From: Burkholderiaceae bacterium
GTDB lineage: Bacteria; Pseudomonadota; Gammaproteobacteria; Burkholderiales; Burkholderiaceae
Direction: 5' to 3'
DNA length: 64,000 nt
Assembly (NCBI GenBank): GCA_021166835.1
Contig: JAJPEN010000082.1
Location: 1-64,000, forward strand
Each line of letters opens with the position of its first letter. Position 1 is the stretch's first letter. This document shows positions 1 through 8,362 of the stretch, in pieces. The notes under the pieces were generated by a model. The model was not told where the DNA came from. It did no database searches and saw only the letters and a list, made by a program, of their open reading frames with translations. A program made the translations under genes and the position numbers.

Positions 1-1417
1 CGTCATCGTCTACCAGGAACAGGTGATGCAGATCGCGCAGACGATCGGCGGCTACACGCTGGGCGGCGCCGATCTGCTTCGTCGCGCGATGGGCAAGAAG
101 AAGCCCGAGGAGATGGCGCAGCACCGCGACGTCTTCGTCGACGGCGCGCAGAAGAAGGGCTACGACGTCGGGCTGGCGAACAAGCTGTTCGACCTGATGG
201 CGATGTTCGCCGAGTACGGCTTCAACAAGTCGCATACCGCCGCCTACGCGGTCGTCACCTACCAGACGGCGTGGCTGAAGGCCTGCCATCCGGCCGAGTA
301 CATGGCGGCCACGCTGTCGGCCGACATGGACGACACCGACAAGGTCAAGCTCTTCGTCGACGACGCGCGCGCCAACGGCGTCGAGCTGCTGCCGCCCGAC
401 GTCAACGCGTCGCAGTACCGCTTCGAGCCGGTGGGCGAGCGCACGATCCGTTACGGCCTGGGCGCGATCAAGGGCACCGGCGAGGGCGCCGTCGTCGAGA
501 TCCTGCGCGCGCGCGCCGAGCGACCCTTCACCGATCTGTTCGACTTCTGCGCCCGCATCGACCGGCGCATCGTCAATCGACGCGCGATCGAGGCGCTGGT
601 GCGCGCCGGTGCCTTCGACTCGCTCGACGCGGATCGCGCGAAGCTGCTGGCCAACGTCGGCCGCGCGATGGACGCGGCGGAAGCCGCCGGAGCGGCGGCC
701 GATCAGGTCAGCCTGTTCGGCGACGAGGCGGGCGGGCTTCCGGCCGCCCCGGAGTGGATCGAGGCGCCGGCGTGGAGCGAGCGGCGCCGCCTGCAGGAAG
801 AAAAGGCCGCGCTCGGTCTGTTCCTCAGCGGACATCTGTTCCACGCCCACGAGGCCGAGGTGCGCAGCTTCGTGCGCCTGCGCCTGGCCGATCTGCAGCC
901 GGCCGCGCAGCCGGTGTGGGTGGCCGGCATCGTCGCGGCGCAGCGCACGCAGATGACGCGCCGCGGCAAGATGGCTTTCGTCACGCTCGACGACGGCAGC
1001 GCCGCCGTCGAGGTCTGCGTCTTCAACGAGTTGTACGAGGCGAATCGCAGGCTGATCCGCGACGACGAGCTGGTCGTCGTGCTCGGCAAGTGCTCGCGCG
1101 ACGACTACAGCGGCGGCCAGCGCGTCGTCGCCGAGCGGCTGCTCGACCTCGAGCGGGCGCGCCGGGAGTTCGGCAAGCGGCTGCGCATCCGGCTCGGCGC
1201 GCGCGCCGCCGACCGCGCCGCGCTGCGCGAGGCCATCGAGCCCTTCGTCGCCGTCGGCACCGAGGACCAGGCGATTCCGGTCGTCGTCGAGTACGGCAAT
1301 CGGGACGCCGCCTGCGAAGTCGAGCTGGGACGCAACTGGCGCGTGCGCCCGCACGACGACCTGATCGGGGCGATCCGCTCGATGCTGCGGCCGCTGGCGG
1401 CCGAGGTCGAGTATTGA
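1..1417 (+). CDS. dnaE: DNA polymerase III alpha subunit, 3' part (5' end outside window)
   Basis: The catalytic subunit of the replicative DNA polymerase. The reading frame is open from base 2 and carries the family's C-terminal half: VIVYQEQVMQIAQ and a GADLLRRAMGKKK block of the fingers region, FNKSHTAAYAVVTYQTAWLK, then helix-hairpin-helix DNA-binding sequence and, near the C-terminus, an OB fold (VWVAGIVAAQRTQMTRRGKM to DDYSGGQRVVAERL). About 471 codons are visible out of roughly 1150 usual for DnaE1, so the PHP and palm domains lie to the left. The stop overlaps the TTG start of msbA. Identity is certain by motif; only the 5' extent is unknown. Confidence 0.97.
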   Translation, partial: VIVYQEQVMQIAQTIGGYTLGGADLLRRAMGKKKPEEMAQHRDVFVDGAQKKGYDVGLANKLFDLMAMFAEYGFNKSHTAAYAVVTYQTAWLKACHPAEYMAATLSADMDDTDKVKLFVDDARANGVELLPPDVNASQYRFEPVGERTIRYGLGAIKGTGEGAVVEILRARAERPFTDLFDFCARIDRRIVNRRAIEALVRAGAFDSLDADRAKLLANVGRAMDAAEAAGAAADQVSLFGDEAGGLPAAPEWIEAPAWSERRRLQEEKAALGLFLSGHLFHAHEAEVRSFVRLRLADLQPAAQPVWVAGIVAAQRTQMTRRGKMAFVTLDDGSAAVEVCVFNELYEANRRLIRDDELVVVLGKCSRDDYSGGQRVVAERLLDLERARREFGKRLRIRLGARAADRAALREAIEPFVAVGTEDQAIPVVVEYGNRDAACEVELGRNWRVRPHDDLIGAIRSMLRPLAAEVEY

Positions 1418-3186
1418 GCGCCGCGCAGAAGGCTGCGGTCCCGCGCGACCGCCAGTCGAGCCTGGCGATCTACCGTCGTCTGCTCGGTTTCACGCGCCCG
1501 TACCGGATCGGCTTCGCCGCTGCACTGGTCGCGATGATCGTCGCGGCGGCCACCGAGCCGCTGTTCCCCGCGCTGATGAAGCCGCTGCTCGACGAGGGCT
1601 TCGTCCACAAGTCGCAGTTCCCGCTGTGGTTCGTGCCGGTGGCGCTGATCGCGATCTTCGTCGTGCGCGGCATCGCCACCTTCAGCAGCAGCTACGCGCT
1701 CGCCTGGGTCGCCAACAACGTTCTCGTCGACGTGCGAACGCAGATGTTCGACCGCGTGATGCGCCTGCCCGCCGAGCAGTTCGAGCGCGAAGCCTCCGGC
1801 CTGCTGATCTCGCGCATCGTCTTCGAGGTGACGAACGTCACCGCCGCGGTGACGCGCGCGCTGACCACGGTCGTGCGCGATTCGATCGTCGTGCTCGGCC
1901 TGGTCGGCTGGCTCGTCTACCTGAACTGGAAGCTCACGCTGGTGGCGCTGCTGCTGATCCCGGTGATGACGATCGTCGTCTCCGTCTACAGCCGGCGCAT
2001 GCGCCGGCTGAGCCGGCAGAGCCTGTTGTACACGGGCGAGCTGACGCGCGTCGTCGAGGAGGCGGTGCACGGCTACAAGGTGATCAAGATCTTCGGCGGC
2101 TACCGCGCGCAGGCGGAGCGGTTCTCGCGCACCGTCGACAAGCTGCGCGGCTTCGCGATGCGGATGACGATTGCCGGCAGCGCCACGGTGCCGATCACGC
2201 AGCTGTCGGCGGCGATCGCGGTGGCGATCGTCGTCACCATCGCGCTCGTGCAGTCGATGAACGACCAGACGACGGTCGGCGGCTTCGTCTCCTTCGTCAC
2301 CGCGATGCTGATGCTGCTCGCGCCGCTCAAGCACCTGGCCGACGTCAACGCCGAACTGCAGCGCGGGCTGGCGGCGGCCGAGTCGGTGTTCGCGCTGCTC
2401 GACCTGCAGGAGGAAGCCGACGTCGGCACCGTCTCGATCGGACGCGCGCGCGGGCGCCTCGTCTTCGAGAACGTCTCGTACCGCTACCCCACTTCGGCGC
2501 ACGAGGCGCTGCGCGAGATCGACCTCGACATCCGGGCGGGCGAGGTGGTGGCGCTGGTCGGCGCCTCGGGCGCCGGCAAGTCGACGCTGCTGAACCTGCT
2601 GCCGCGCTTCATCGACCCGACGCGCGGGCGCATCCTGCTCGACGGCGTCGCGCTGCCCGAGCTGCGGCTGGCGGACCTGCGCCGGCAGTACGCGCTGGTG
2701 AGCCAGGAAGTGGTGCTCTTCAACGACACGGTGCGCGCGAACGTCGCGCTCGGGCGCGAGGACGCGGTGGACGACGCCACGATCTGGGCGGCGCTCGAGG
2801 CGGCGCGCCTGGACGCCGTCGTGCGCGCGCTGCCCGACGGCCTCGACGCGTCGGTGGGCGAGCGCGGCACGCGCCTGTCGGGCGGCCAGCGCCAGCGCCT
2901 GGCGCTGGCGCGCGCGATCGTCAAGGACGCGCCGATCCTGCTGCTCGACGAGGCCACCTCGGCGCTCGACTCGGCCACCGAGCGCGAAGTGCAGATCGCG
3001 CTCGAGCACACGATGCGCGGGCGCACCACGCTGGTCATCGCGCACCGGCTGTCGACGATCGAACGCGCCGACCGCATCCTCGTGTTCGACCACGGCCGCA
3101 TCGTCGAGCAGGGCACGCACGCCGAACTGCTCGAGGCGGATTCGCTGTACGCTCGGCTGTATCGGATCCAGTATGCGAATGCGTGA
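1414..3186 (+). CDS. msbA: Lipid A export ABC transporter MsbA (permease-ATPase fusion)
   Basis: Half-transporter of about 590 residues that flips lipid A-core across the inner membrane as a homodimer. The N-terminal half has six hydrophobic segments (first around residues 25-45), followed by an ABC domain with Walker A GASGAGKST near residue 383, Q-loop, signature LSGGQRQR near 488 and Walker B ILLLDEATSALD near 509, then the H-loop IAHRLST. No ATG is available near the conserved start, so I place it at the TTG whose last bases form the dnaE stop (TTGA overlap); this gives the normal family length. Translation is probably coupled to dnaE. Confidence 0.93.
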   Translation: MSAAQKAAVPRDRQSSLAIYRRLLGFTRPYRIGFAAALVAMIVAAATEPLFPALMKPLLDEGFVHKSQFPLWFVPVALIAIFVVRGIATFSSSYALAWVANNVLVDVRTQMFDRVMRLPAEQFEREASGLLISRIVFEVTNVTAAVTRALTTVVRDSIVVLGLVGWLVYLNWKLTLVALLLIPVMTIVVSVYSRRMRRLSRQSLLYTGELTRVVEEAVHGYKVIKIFGGYRAQAERFSRTVDKLRGFAMRMTIAGSATVPITQLSAAIAVAIVVTIALVQSMNDQTTVGGFVSFVTAMLMLLAPLKHLADVNAELQRGLAAAESVFALLDLQEEADVGTVSIGRARGRLVFENVSYRYPTSAHEALREIDLDIRAGEVVALVGASGAGKSTLLNLLPRFIDPTRGRILLDGVALPELRLADLRRQYALVSQEVVLFNDTVRANVALGREDAVDDATIWAALEAARLDAVVRALPDGLDASVGERGTRLSGGQRQRLALARAIVKDAPILLLDEATSALDSATEREVQIALEHTMRGRTTLVIAHRLSTIERADRILVFDHGRIVEQGTHAELLEADSLYARLYRIQYANA

Positions 3187-3199
3187 AAGGAGGCAACCG

Positions 3200-3784
3200 A
3201 TGAGCTCGCCCGACCGCTACCCGCTCGCCGAACTGAACGACCTGCCCGAGGACATCCGCTCGCGGATCGTCGAGGTGCAGGAGAAGAGCGGCTTCGTGCC
3301 GAACGTGTTCCTGATGCTCGCCCGCCGGCCCGACGAGTTCCGAGCGTTCTTCGCGTATCACGACGCGCTGATGCTACGTCCGGGCAATCTCACGAAGGGC
3401 GAGAAGGAAATGATCGTCGTCGCGACCAGCGGCGCGAATCAGTGCCTGTACTGCGTCGTCGCGCACGGCGCGATCCTGCGCATCTACGAGAAGAACCCGA
3501 CGATCGCCGACCAGCTCGCGACGAACTGGCGCAAGGCGCCGCTTTCGCCGCGCCAGCGCGCGATGATCGCCTTCGCGATGAAGGTCTCGCTGAACTCGGC
3601 CGAGATCGGCGACGAAGACTTCGCCGCGCTGCACGCCCAGGGCTTCACCGACGAGGACGCCTGGGACATCGGTGCGATCGCCGCCTTCTTCGCCCTGTCG
3701 AACCGCATGGCGAATCTCAGCAGCATGATGCCGAACACCGAGTTCTACCTGATGGGGCGGGTGCCGAAGCAGAAGCCCGCGTAA
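3200..3784 (+). CDS. Peroxidase-related AhpD-like (carboxymuconolactone decarboxylase fold) protein
   Basis: A 194-residue all-alpha protein of the AhpD/CMD superfamily. The diagnostic CLYCVVAH motif (two redox cysteines and the following histidine) is near residues 84-91, after a family-typical N-terminus with an EVQEKSGFVPNVF segment. Such proteins act as alkylhydroperoxidase partners or peroxidase-like enzymes in the cytosol; the substrate here is unknown. The ATG at 3200 is chosen over an in-frame ATG upstream because an AAAGGAGG ribosome-binding site lies just before it and the upstream start would run into msbA. It follows msbA by 13 bp and precedes a small membrane-protein gene. Confidence 0.85.
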   Translation: MSSPDRYPLAELNDLPEDIRSRIVEVQEKSGFVPNVFLMLARRPDEFRAFFAYHDALMLRPGNLTKGEKEMIVVATSGANQCLYCVVAHGAILRIYEKNPTIADQLATNWRKAPLSPRQRAMIAFAMKVSLNSAEIGDEDFAALHAQGFTDEDAWDIGAIAAFFALSNRMANLSSMMPNTEFYLMGRVPKQKPA

Positions 3785-3804
3785 CGGCTCAAGAGGAGAA
3801 GACG

Positions 3805-4158
3805 ATGGAGAACGCCGTGGCCGAGAATCGCATCGCCGACGCCAAACGCCTGGCGACGATCTGCTACGCGCTCTACGCGCTGTCGTGCGTGATCGGCGTC
3901 ACCGCGATCGCCGCGATCATCGTGAATTACCTGAAGCGCGACGACGTCGCCGGTACCTGGGTGGCGAGCCACTTCGAGTGGCAGATCAAGACCTTCTGGT
4001 ACGGGCTCGCCGGCGCGGTGATCTCGTGGCTGCTGATCTTCGTGCTGATCGGCTTTCCGCTGATGGTCGCGGTGGGCGTCTGGGTGATCTACCGGATCGT
4101 CAAGGGGTGGCTCGCGCTGGCGGACGACAAGGCGGTGGACGCGACGAAGCTGCTGTGA
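3805..4158 (+). CDS. Small membrane protein, DUF4870-like
   Basis: A 117-residue protein with three likely membrane segments: about residues 16-36, 57-85 and 88-97. An HFEWQIKTFWYGL stretch between the first two resembles the DUF4870-type family of uncharacterised inner-membrane proteins. It begins at an ATG with an AGAGGAGA ribosome-binding site and lies 20 bp after the AhpD-like gene, so the two are probably one transcript. A GCTGAG/CTCAGC hairpin (4159-4177) overlaps the end of the convergent toxin gene but lacks a T-run. The function is unknown; only the topology is supported by sequence. Confidence 0.8.
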   Translation: MENAVAENRIADAKRLATICYALYALSCVIGVTAIAAIIVNYLKRDDVAGTWVASHFEWQIKTFWYGLAGAVISWLLIFVLIGFPLMVAVGVWVIYRIVKGWLALADDKAVDATKLL

Positions 4159-4172
4159 GCTGAGGTATCCGC

Positions 4173-4595
4173 TCAGCGGAACGGATTCTCGATGGTCAGC
4201 GCTTCGATGCGCTGGCCGTCCTGCAGGTCTTCCGTCAGGAGGCGAGTGCAGCCCGCCGCAAGAGCGGCCGCGACGATCAGCGAATCGTAGAAGCCGAAAC
4301 GCCAACGCGCCTGCACGTCCAGTGCGCGCTGATACAGCCCGACGCTCGCCGGAACCTTCATCATCGGCGCGAGCACGGTATCGAGGTACTCGCGCGCAAG
4401 CTCCGGGGTGAGGGGGCGACGAAACTTTCGCGTAGCGACGTTCAGGAATTCCTGCGCCACCTGGAAGCTGATGCAGGTCGTCCCCGCAAGCAGACCTTCG
4501 CGAACGATGCGCTCGGCGATTGGGTGCTTGGCCTTGTCGGTTGCGTCGACGTGATAGACGAAAACGTTCGTGTCGAGGAAAGTGTCAGCGCTCAT
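4173..4595 (-). CDS. vapC: PIN-domain toxin ribonuclease (VapC family)
   Basis: A 140-residue PIN-domain protein. The three acidic clusters expected for the Mg-dependent RNase site are visible: D8 in FLDTNVFVYHVD, the Glu of AQEFLNVA in the middle, and Asp in FYDSLIVAAA near residue 99, followed by a LLTEDLQDG segment typical of VapC toxins. These toxins cleave tRNA or rRNA when freed from the antitoxin. The ATG overlaps the 3' end of the antitoxin gene by 11 nt, the normal order for vapBC. The RNA target cannot be inferred. Confidence 0.88.
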   Translation of the reverse strand: MSADTFLDTNVFVYHVDATDKAKHPIAERIVREGLLAGTTCISFQVAQEFLNVATRKFRRPLTPELAREYLDTVLAPMMKVPASVGLYQRALDVQARWRFGFYDSLIVAAALAAGCTRLLTEDLQDGQRIEALTIENPFR

Positions 4596-4806
4596 TCATC
4601 TCGTCGCGCGTGAACTTCCGTCCGGCCACGTACTTCCCCCGCAGGCGGCCCATGAGCGCCTGGTAGCGCTGAGCGCGCTCGTGGCTCTGCGCATAGTCCT
4701 CGAGCCAGCGACGGAATTCGTCGTTCAATGTCGTGTGCTCGGCGCGCGCGCGTTCGCGCGCTGCCTCGATCAGGCGTTCGTCGGCACTCAAGGTTATGTT
4801 CTTCAT
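4585..4806 (-). CDS. VapB-type antitoxin
   Basis: A 73-residue protein starting MKNITLSADERLIEAARERA, a ribbon-helix-helix-like N-terminus, with a charged C-terminal half (KYVAGRKFTRDEMNER) that would wrap the toxin. In such modules it neutralises the PIN RNase and represses the operon as a toxin-antitoxin complex. The start at 4806 is chosen because homologous antitoxins begin at this beta strand and the operator-like palindrome ends 5 bp upstream. A longer in-frame start to 4950 would run through the palindrome and into dinB and is unlikely. Confidence 0.85.
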   Translation of the reverse strand: MKNITLSADERLIEAARERARAEHTTLNDEFRRWLEDYAQSHERAQRYQALMGRLRGKYVAGRKFTRDEMNER

Positions 4807-4810
4807 CCTG

Positions 4811-4841
4811 CGCAGTGTACACGAACATCGTGTACACTGCG
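4811..4841. promoter_or_regulatory. 14-bp-arm palindrome, probable toxin-antitoxin operator
   Basis: Perfect inverted repeat: arms CGCAGTGTACACGA (4811-4824) and its complement (4828-4841) around a 3-nt centre. Each arm contains the self-palindromic octamer GTGTACAC (4815-4822 and 4830-4837), giving two identical half-sites 15 bp apart. It ends 5 bp before the antitoxin ATG and 69 bp before dinB, so the likely ligand is the VapB-type antitoxin complex; an effect on dinB is possible. Confidence 0.75.
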
Positions 4842-4909
4842 GAAGTGCTGGATCTGTGGGCGCGACGCTGGATGACCGGCGCGATTCCCCGCGGATCGCG
4901 CGGCATTTC

Positions 4910-6160
4910 ATGAACGCTCCCGCACCGCGCCTGATCGCCCACCTCGACATGGACGCCTTCTATGCGTCCGTGGAGCTTCTGCGCTACCCCGAGTTGCGCG
5001 GGCTGCCTCTGGTCATCGGCGGAGGCGATGCCAGCCGTCCCGTATTGCGCGCCGATGGCACCCGAAGCTTCGCCCGCCTGCGCGACTACCACGGTCGCGG
5101 CGTCGTCACCACCAGCACCTACGAGGCGCGCGCGTTCGGCGTGTTCTCGGCGATGGGCATGATGAAGGCGGCGCGGCTTGCGCCCGACGCCGTGCTGCTG
5201 CCCTGCGACTTCGACGAGTATCGCCGCTGCTCGAGACTCTTCAAGAACGCGGTGCGCGTCCTCACTCCAGTGATTGAGGACCGCGGCATCGACGAGATCT
5301 ACATCGACCTCGGCGACGTGCCCGCGGCGCGGCTCGACGGCGGCCGCGCGATCGGCCTCGCGCTGAAGCAGGCGGTGCGGGAGGCGACGGGCCTGAGCTG
5401 CTCGATCGGCATCGCGCCCAACAAGCTGCTCGCCAAGCTGTGCTCCGAATTCGACAAACCCGACGGGCTCACCCTGCTCACGCAGGCGGACGTGGCGTGG
5501 CGCATCTGGCCGCTGCCGGCGCGCAGGATCAACGGTATCGGGCCGAAGGCGTCGGAGAAGCTCGCATCGCTCGGCCTGCACACGATCGGCGACGTGGCCG
5601 CGGCGGATCCGGCGATGCTCGTGGAGCGCTTCGGCACGAGTTACGGGAAATGGCTGCACGAGGCCGCGAACGGCATCGACTCGCGGCCGGTCGTAACCTT
5701 CCGCGAACCGAAATCGATCAGCCGCGAAACGACCTTCGAACGCGACCTGCATGCGGTGCGGGATCGAGCGGAACTCGGAAGGATCTTTACCGGCCTGTGC
5801 GAGCAGTTGGCGAACGACCTGAAGCGAAAGGGCTATGCGAGCAGGACGATCGGCATCAAGCTGCGCTTCGACGATTTCCGCATCGTCACGCGCGATCTGA
5901 CGCTGCCCGAGCGCACGAGCGAAGCCCGTACGATCCGGCGCGCCGCCGGCGAGTGCCTGAAGCGCGTCGATCTTGCGCGTCGCCTACGGCTGCTCGGCGT
6001 GCGCGCCGGCGCACTCGCGCGGTTGGCCGAACAGATTCCACCCGCTACTGCTACCGAATCGATCGGGAAATTCATCGCGAGCGAGCCGGCGGCGCCGTGC
6101 GATCAGCAACGGGCTCGCAGCCTGCCGCTGTTCGATCGCACGGAAGGTAGCGCGCGATAA
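4910..6160 (+). CDS. dinB: DNA polymerase IV (Y-family translesion polymerase)
   Basis: A 416-residue error-prone polymerase that bypasses damaged template bases. The N-terminal palm has HLDMDAFYASVE (first catalytic Asp) and a second carboxylate pair in DRGIDEIYIDLGD near residue 125, then SIGIAPNKLLAKLCSEFDKP, a helix-hairpin-helix (NGIGPKASEKLASLG) and a little-finger domain ending near residue 360. The stretch between the first beta strands (SRPVLRADGTRSFARLRDYHG) is longer than in many DinB proteins. The ATG at 4910 precedes MNAPAPRLIAHLDMDAF, the usual family start. It diverges from the toxin-antitoxin pair; I see no CTGT-N8-ACAG LexA box upstream. Confidence 0.93.
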   Translation: MNAPAPRLIAHLDMDAFYASVELLRYPELRGLPLVIGGGDASRPVLRADGTRSFARLRDYHGRGVVTTSTYEARAFGVFSAMGMMKAARLAPDAVLLPCDFDEYRRCSRLFKNAVRVLTPVIEDRGIDEIYIDLGDVPAARLDGGRAIGLALKQAVREATGLSCSIGIAPNKLLAKLCSEFDKPDGLTLLTQADVAWRIWPLPARRINGIGPKASEKLASLGLHTIGDVAAADPAMLVERFGTSYGKWLHEAANGIDSRPVVTFREPKSISRETTFERDLHAVRDRAELGRIFTGLCEQLANDLKRKGYASRTIGIKLRFDDFRIVTRDLTLPERTSEARTIRRAAGECLKRVDLARRLRLLGVRAGALARLAEQIPPATATESIGKFIASEPAAPCDQQRARSLPLFDRTEGSAR

Positions 6161-6184
6161 GCGCGTGCCGGCGCTTCGATCAAC

Positions 6185-6538
6185 TCACAAAGACGCCTGC
6201 TTCAGCGCGCGCAGCTCGGTTAACAACGCAGGCACATCCGACGCGACGATGCTCCAGAGCGTGTCGTTGTCGATACCCAGGTAGCCGTGAATCAGCCGAT
6301 TTCGCGTTGCGACAATGAGACGCTATGGCACACGCGGCGAAGCCGAGCGCACACGCTCCGGAACATGCATGGCCGCTTCGCCGATCAACTCGAGATTCCG
6401 AAGGGTGGCGTCGAAGATCAGACCATTCGACACGAACGACCGCTGATCCAGATCCGCGGTGTAGCGGATGACTTTCTCCGCGAACGCGATCATGTCGTCG
6501 ATGTAGAAGCGCCATTCGCGCTCGCCAGCGTCAGACAT
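6185..6538 (-). pseudogene. hepT: HepT-like HEPN ribonuclease toxin, interrupted by an in-frame amber codon
   Basis: Reading from the ATG at 6538 gives MSDAGEREWRFYIDDMIAFA and continues to ASPRVP, where a TAG (6323-6325) stops translation after 71 residues. The same frame resumes immediately with RLIVATRNRLIHGYLGIDN and runs to a TGA at 6185-6187, giving about 117 codons in all, the normal HepT length. The catalytic RX4HXY motif and the Tyr that MntA adenylylates lie after the stop, so a truncated product would lack the RNase site. HepT proteins usually have Trp at the stop position (TGG to TAG is one change). Alternatives are a sequencing error or read-through. Confidence 0.8.
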
Positions 6539-6821
6539 GCACCGCTTCACGTTCGATGAAAGGGCGTAGTTCGGGCCGTAGCGCCTTATCCGTGACCAGG
6601 TCGACCGAGCGCCCAAGAAGATCTTCGAGAAAGAACTGGACGCCGAAGTAGCGCTCCGAGGTCGCAGGGCCGTCGAAGGAGACGAGGATGTCGATGTCGC
6701 TATCGGGCCGGGCGGAGTTTCGCACCGTCGAGCCGAAAAGTGCCAGACGAGTCACGCCGTAACGGGCCTTCAGAACGGGCTTGCTCTGCGTGAGTTTCTC
6801 GAGGACCTCAGTGCGGTTCAC
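6531..6821 (-). CDS. mntA: MntA-type minimal nucleotidyltransferase antitoxin
   Basis: A 96-residue nucleotidyltransferase with the defining GSX10DXD pattern: Gly30-Ser31, then Asp42 and Asp44 in RPDSDIDILVSF. In MntA/HepT modules this enzyme inactivates the HEPN toxin by transferring AMP to a tyrosine beside its catalytic motif. The gene precedes and overlaps hepT by 8 nt, the canonical order. Its own frame and active site look intact even though hepT is interrupted, which fits retention of an antitoxin after loss of toxin activity. The roughly 75 bp up to rng hold its promoter but no clear operator is visible. Confidence 0.88.
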   Translation of the reverse strand: MNRTEVLEKLTQSKPVLKARYGVTRLALFGSTVRNSARPDSDIDILVSFDGPATSERYFGVQFFLEDLLGRSVDLVTDKALRPELRPFIEREAVHV

Positions 6822-6898
6822 CGGATTCTCCTGGACAGGGTCGACCCTTCGCGCTCAGCGTCGTCCCACTCCGAGGATCGATTTTCGCCCAAATCACC

Positions 6899-8362
6899 CT
6901 ACATCAGCACGATGTCGTACTGCTCCTGCCCGTACACCGGTTCCACCTGCAGCGAGATGCGCTTGCCGATCGCATCTCCCAGCGCGGCCAGCGGCTGCGC
7001 TTCCTCCTCGAGGAAGAGGTCGACCACCTGCTGCGACGCGACGATGCGGAACTCCTTCGGCTCGAACTGCCTCGCCTCGCGCTGGATCTCGCGCAGGATC
7101 TCGTAGCAGACGGTGCGCGCGGTCTTCACCAGCCCCTTGCCTTCGCAGGTGGGGCAGGGCTCCATCAGCTGGTGCGCGAGCGACTTGCGCGTGCGCTTGC
7201 GCGTCATCTCGATGAGGCCGAGCGAGGTGAAGCCGTTCACGCCCGAGCGCGTGCGGTCGCGCGCGAGCGCCTTGCGCAGCTCCTGCAGCACCTGGTCGCG
7301 GTGCTCGCCGCTCGTCATGTCGATGAAGTCGATGACGATGATGCCGCCCAGGTTGCGCACGCGCAGCTGCCGCGCGATCGCGTGCGCGGCCTCGAGGTTC
7401 GTGCGGAAGATCGTGTCGTCGAAGTTGCGTCCTCCGACGTAGCCGCCGGTGTTGACGTCGATCGTCGTCAGCGCCTCGGTCTGGTCGATGATCAGGTAGC
7501 CGCCCGACTTCAGGTCCACGCGCCGGGACAGCGCGCGCGCGATCTCGTTCTCGATGTTGTGCATCTCGAAGATCGGCCGCTCGCCCGCGTAGGGACGCAG
7601 CCGCTCGCGCATCGTCGGCATGTACGCGGCGGCGAAGTCGGCCAGCTCGGCGAGGGCGTCGGGCGAGTCGACGAGGATCGACGTCGTCTCGTCGGTGGCG
7701 ATGTCGCGCAGCACGCGTTGCGCCAGGCTCAGCTCCTGGTACAGCGTGGCCGGCGCGCTGCGACGGCGGCTTTCGTCGAGGATCTCGCGCCAGCGCCGGC
7801 GCAGGTACGCGACGTCGGCGGCGAGGTCTTCGTCGCTCGCGTCCTCGGCCGAGGTGCGAATGATGAAGCCGCCTTTCTCGTCCTCGGGGATGAGCTTCTG
7901 CAGCCGGGCGCGCAGCGCCTGTCGTTCGGCTTCGTCCTCGATGCGTTGCGAGACGCCGATGTGCGGGTCCTGCGGCAGGTAGACGAGCATGCGCCCGGCG
8001 ATGCTGATCTGCGTGGACAGGCGCGCGCCTTTCGTGCCGAGCGGATCCTTGATCACCTGCACGAGCAGCGGCTGGCCTTCGAACAGCACTTTCTCGATCG
8101 GCGCCGGCGGATTGCCGCTGTTCGAGCCGCTGCGCGACTGGAAGACGTCGGCCACGTGCAGGAACGCCGCGCGCTCCAGCCCGATGTCGAGGAAAGCCGA
8201 CTGCATGCCGGGAAGCACGCGCGAGACGCGGCCGAGGCAGATGTTGCCGGCGAGCCCGCGCGTGCTGGCGCGCTCGATGTGCAGTTCCTGGATCGATCCC
8301 TGCTGCACGACTGCGACGCGGGTCTCGTGCGCAGAGTGGTTGACCAGGATCTCTTCGGTCAT
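6899..8362 (-). CDS. rng: Ribonuclease G
   Basis: A 487-residue endoribonuclease (E. coli RNase G is 489), involved in 16S rRNA 5' maturation and mRNA decay. It starts [18 protein letters not shown] and has an S1 domain near residues 35-130 ([20 protein letters not shown]), the catalytic Asp pair in [14 protein letters not shown] and [11 protein letters not shown], and the zinc-link CPTCEGKG. The absence of the long RNase E C-terminal scaffold identifies it as RNase G. The ATG overlaps the maf stop (ATGA), making it the last gene of the purD-hemF-nadD-rsfS-rlmH-maf-rng series. Confidence 0.95.
   Translation of the reverse strand: MTEEILVNHSAHETRVAVVQQGSIQELHIERASTRGLAGNICLGRVSRVLPGMQSAFLDIGLERAAFLHVADVFQSRSGSNSGNPPAPIEKVLFEGQPLLVQVIKDPLGTKGARLSTQISIAGRMLVYLPQDPHIGVSQRIEDEAERQALRARLQKLIPEDEKGGFIIRTSAEDASDEDLAADVAYLRRRWREILDESRRRSAPATLYQELSLAQRVLRDIATDETTSILVDSPDALAELADFAAAYMPTMRERLRPYAGERPIFEMHNIENEIARALSRRVDLKSGGYLIIDQTEALTTIDVNTGGYVGGRNFDDTIFRTNLEAAHAIARQLRVRNLGGIIVIDFIDMTSGEHRDQVLQELRKALARDRTRSGVNGFTSLGLIEMTRKRTRKSLAHQLMEPCPTCEGKGLVKTARTVCYEILREIQREARQFEPKEFRIVASQQVVDLFLEEEAQPLAALGDAIGKRISLQVEPVYGQEQYDIVLM

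Noticed and set aside
1105..3120. Very long open frame (over 670 codons) on the minus strand opposite dnaE/msbA
   Set aside because: It is a shadow produced by GC-rich codons of real genes on the plus strand; its translation is Arg/Ala/Asp/His-rich without motifs. The same holds for other long opposite-strand or other-frame readings, such as those opposite rpoN, the RND pump and the chemoreceptor.
4159..4177. GCTGAG/CTCAGC hairpin between the DUF4870-like gene and vapC
   Set aside because: Short stem and no T-run on either strand; not a convincing intrinsic terminator, so not listed as one.
4842..4909. LexA/SOS box before dinB
   Set aside because: I looked for CTGT-N8-ACAG spacing upstream of the dinB ATG and did not find it.
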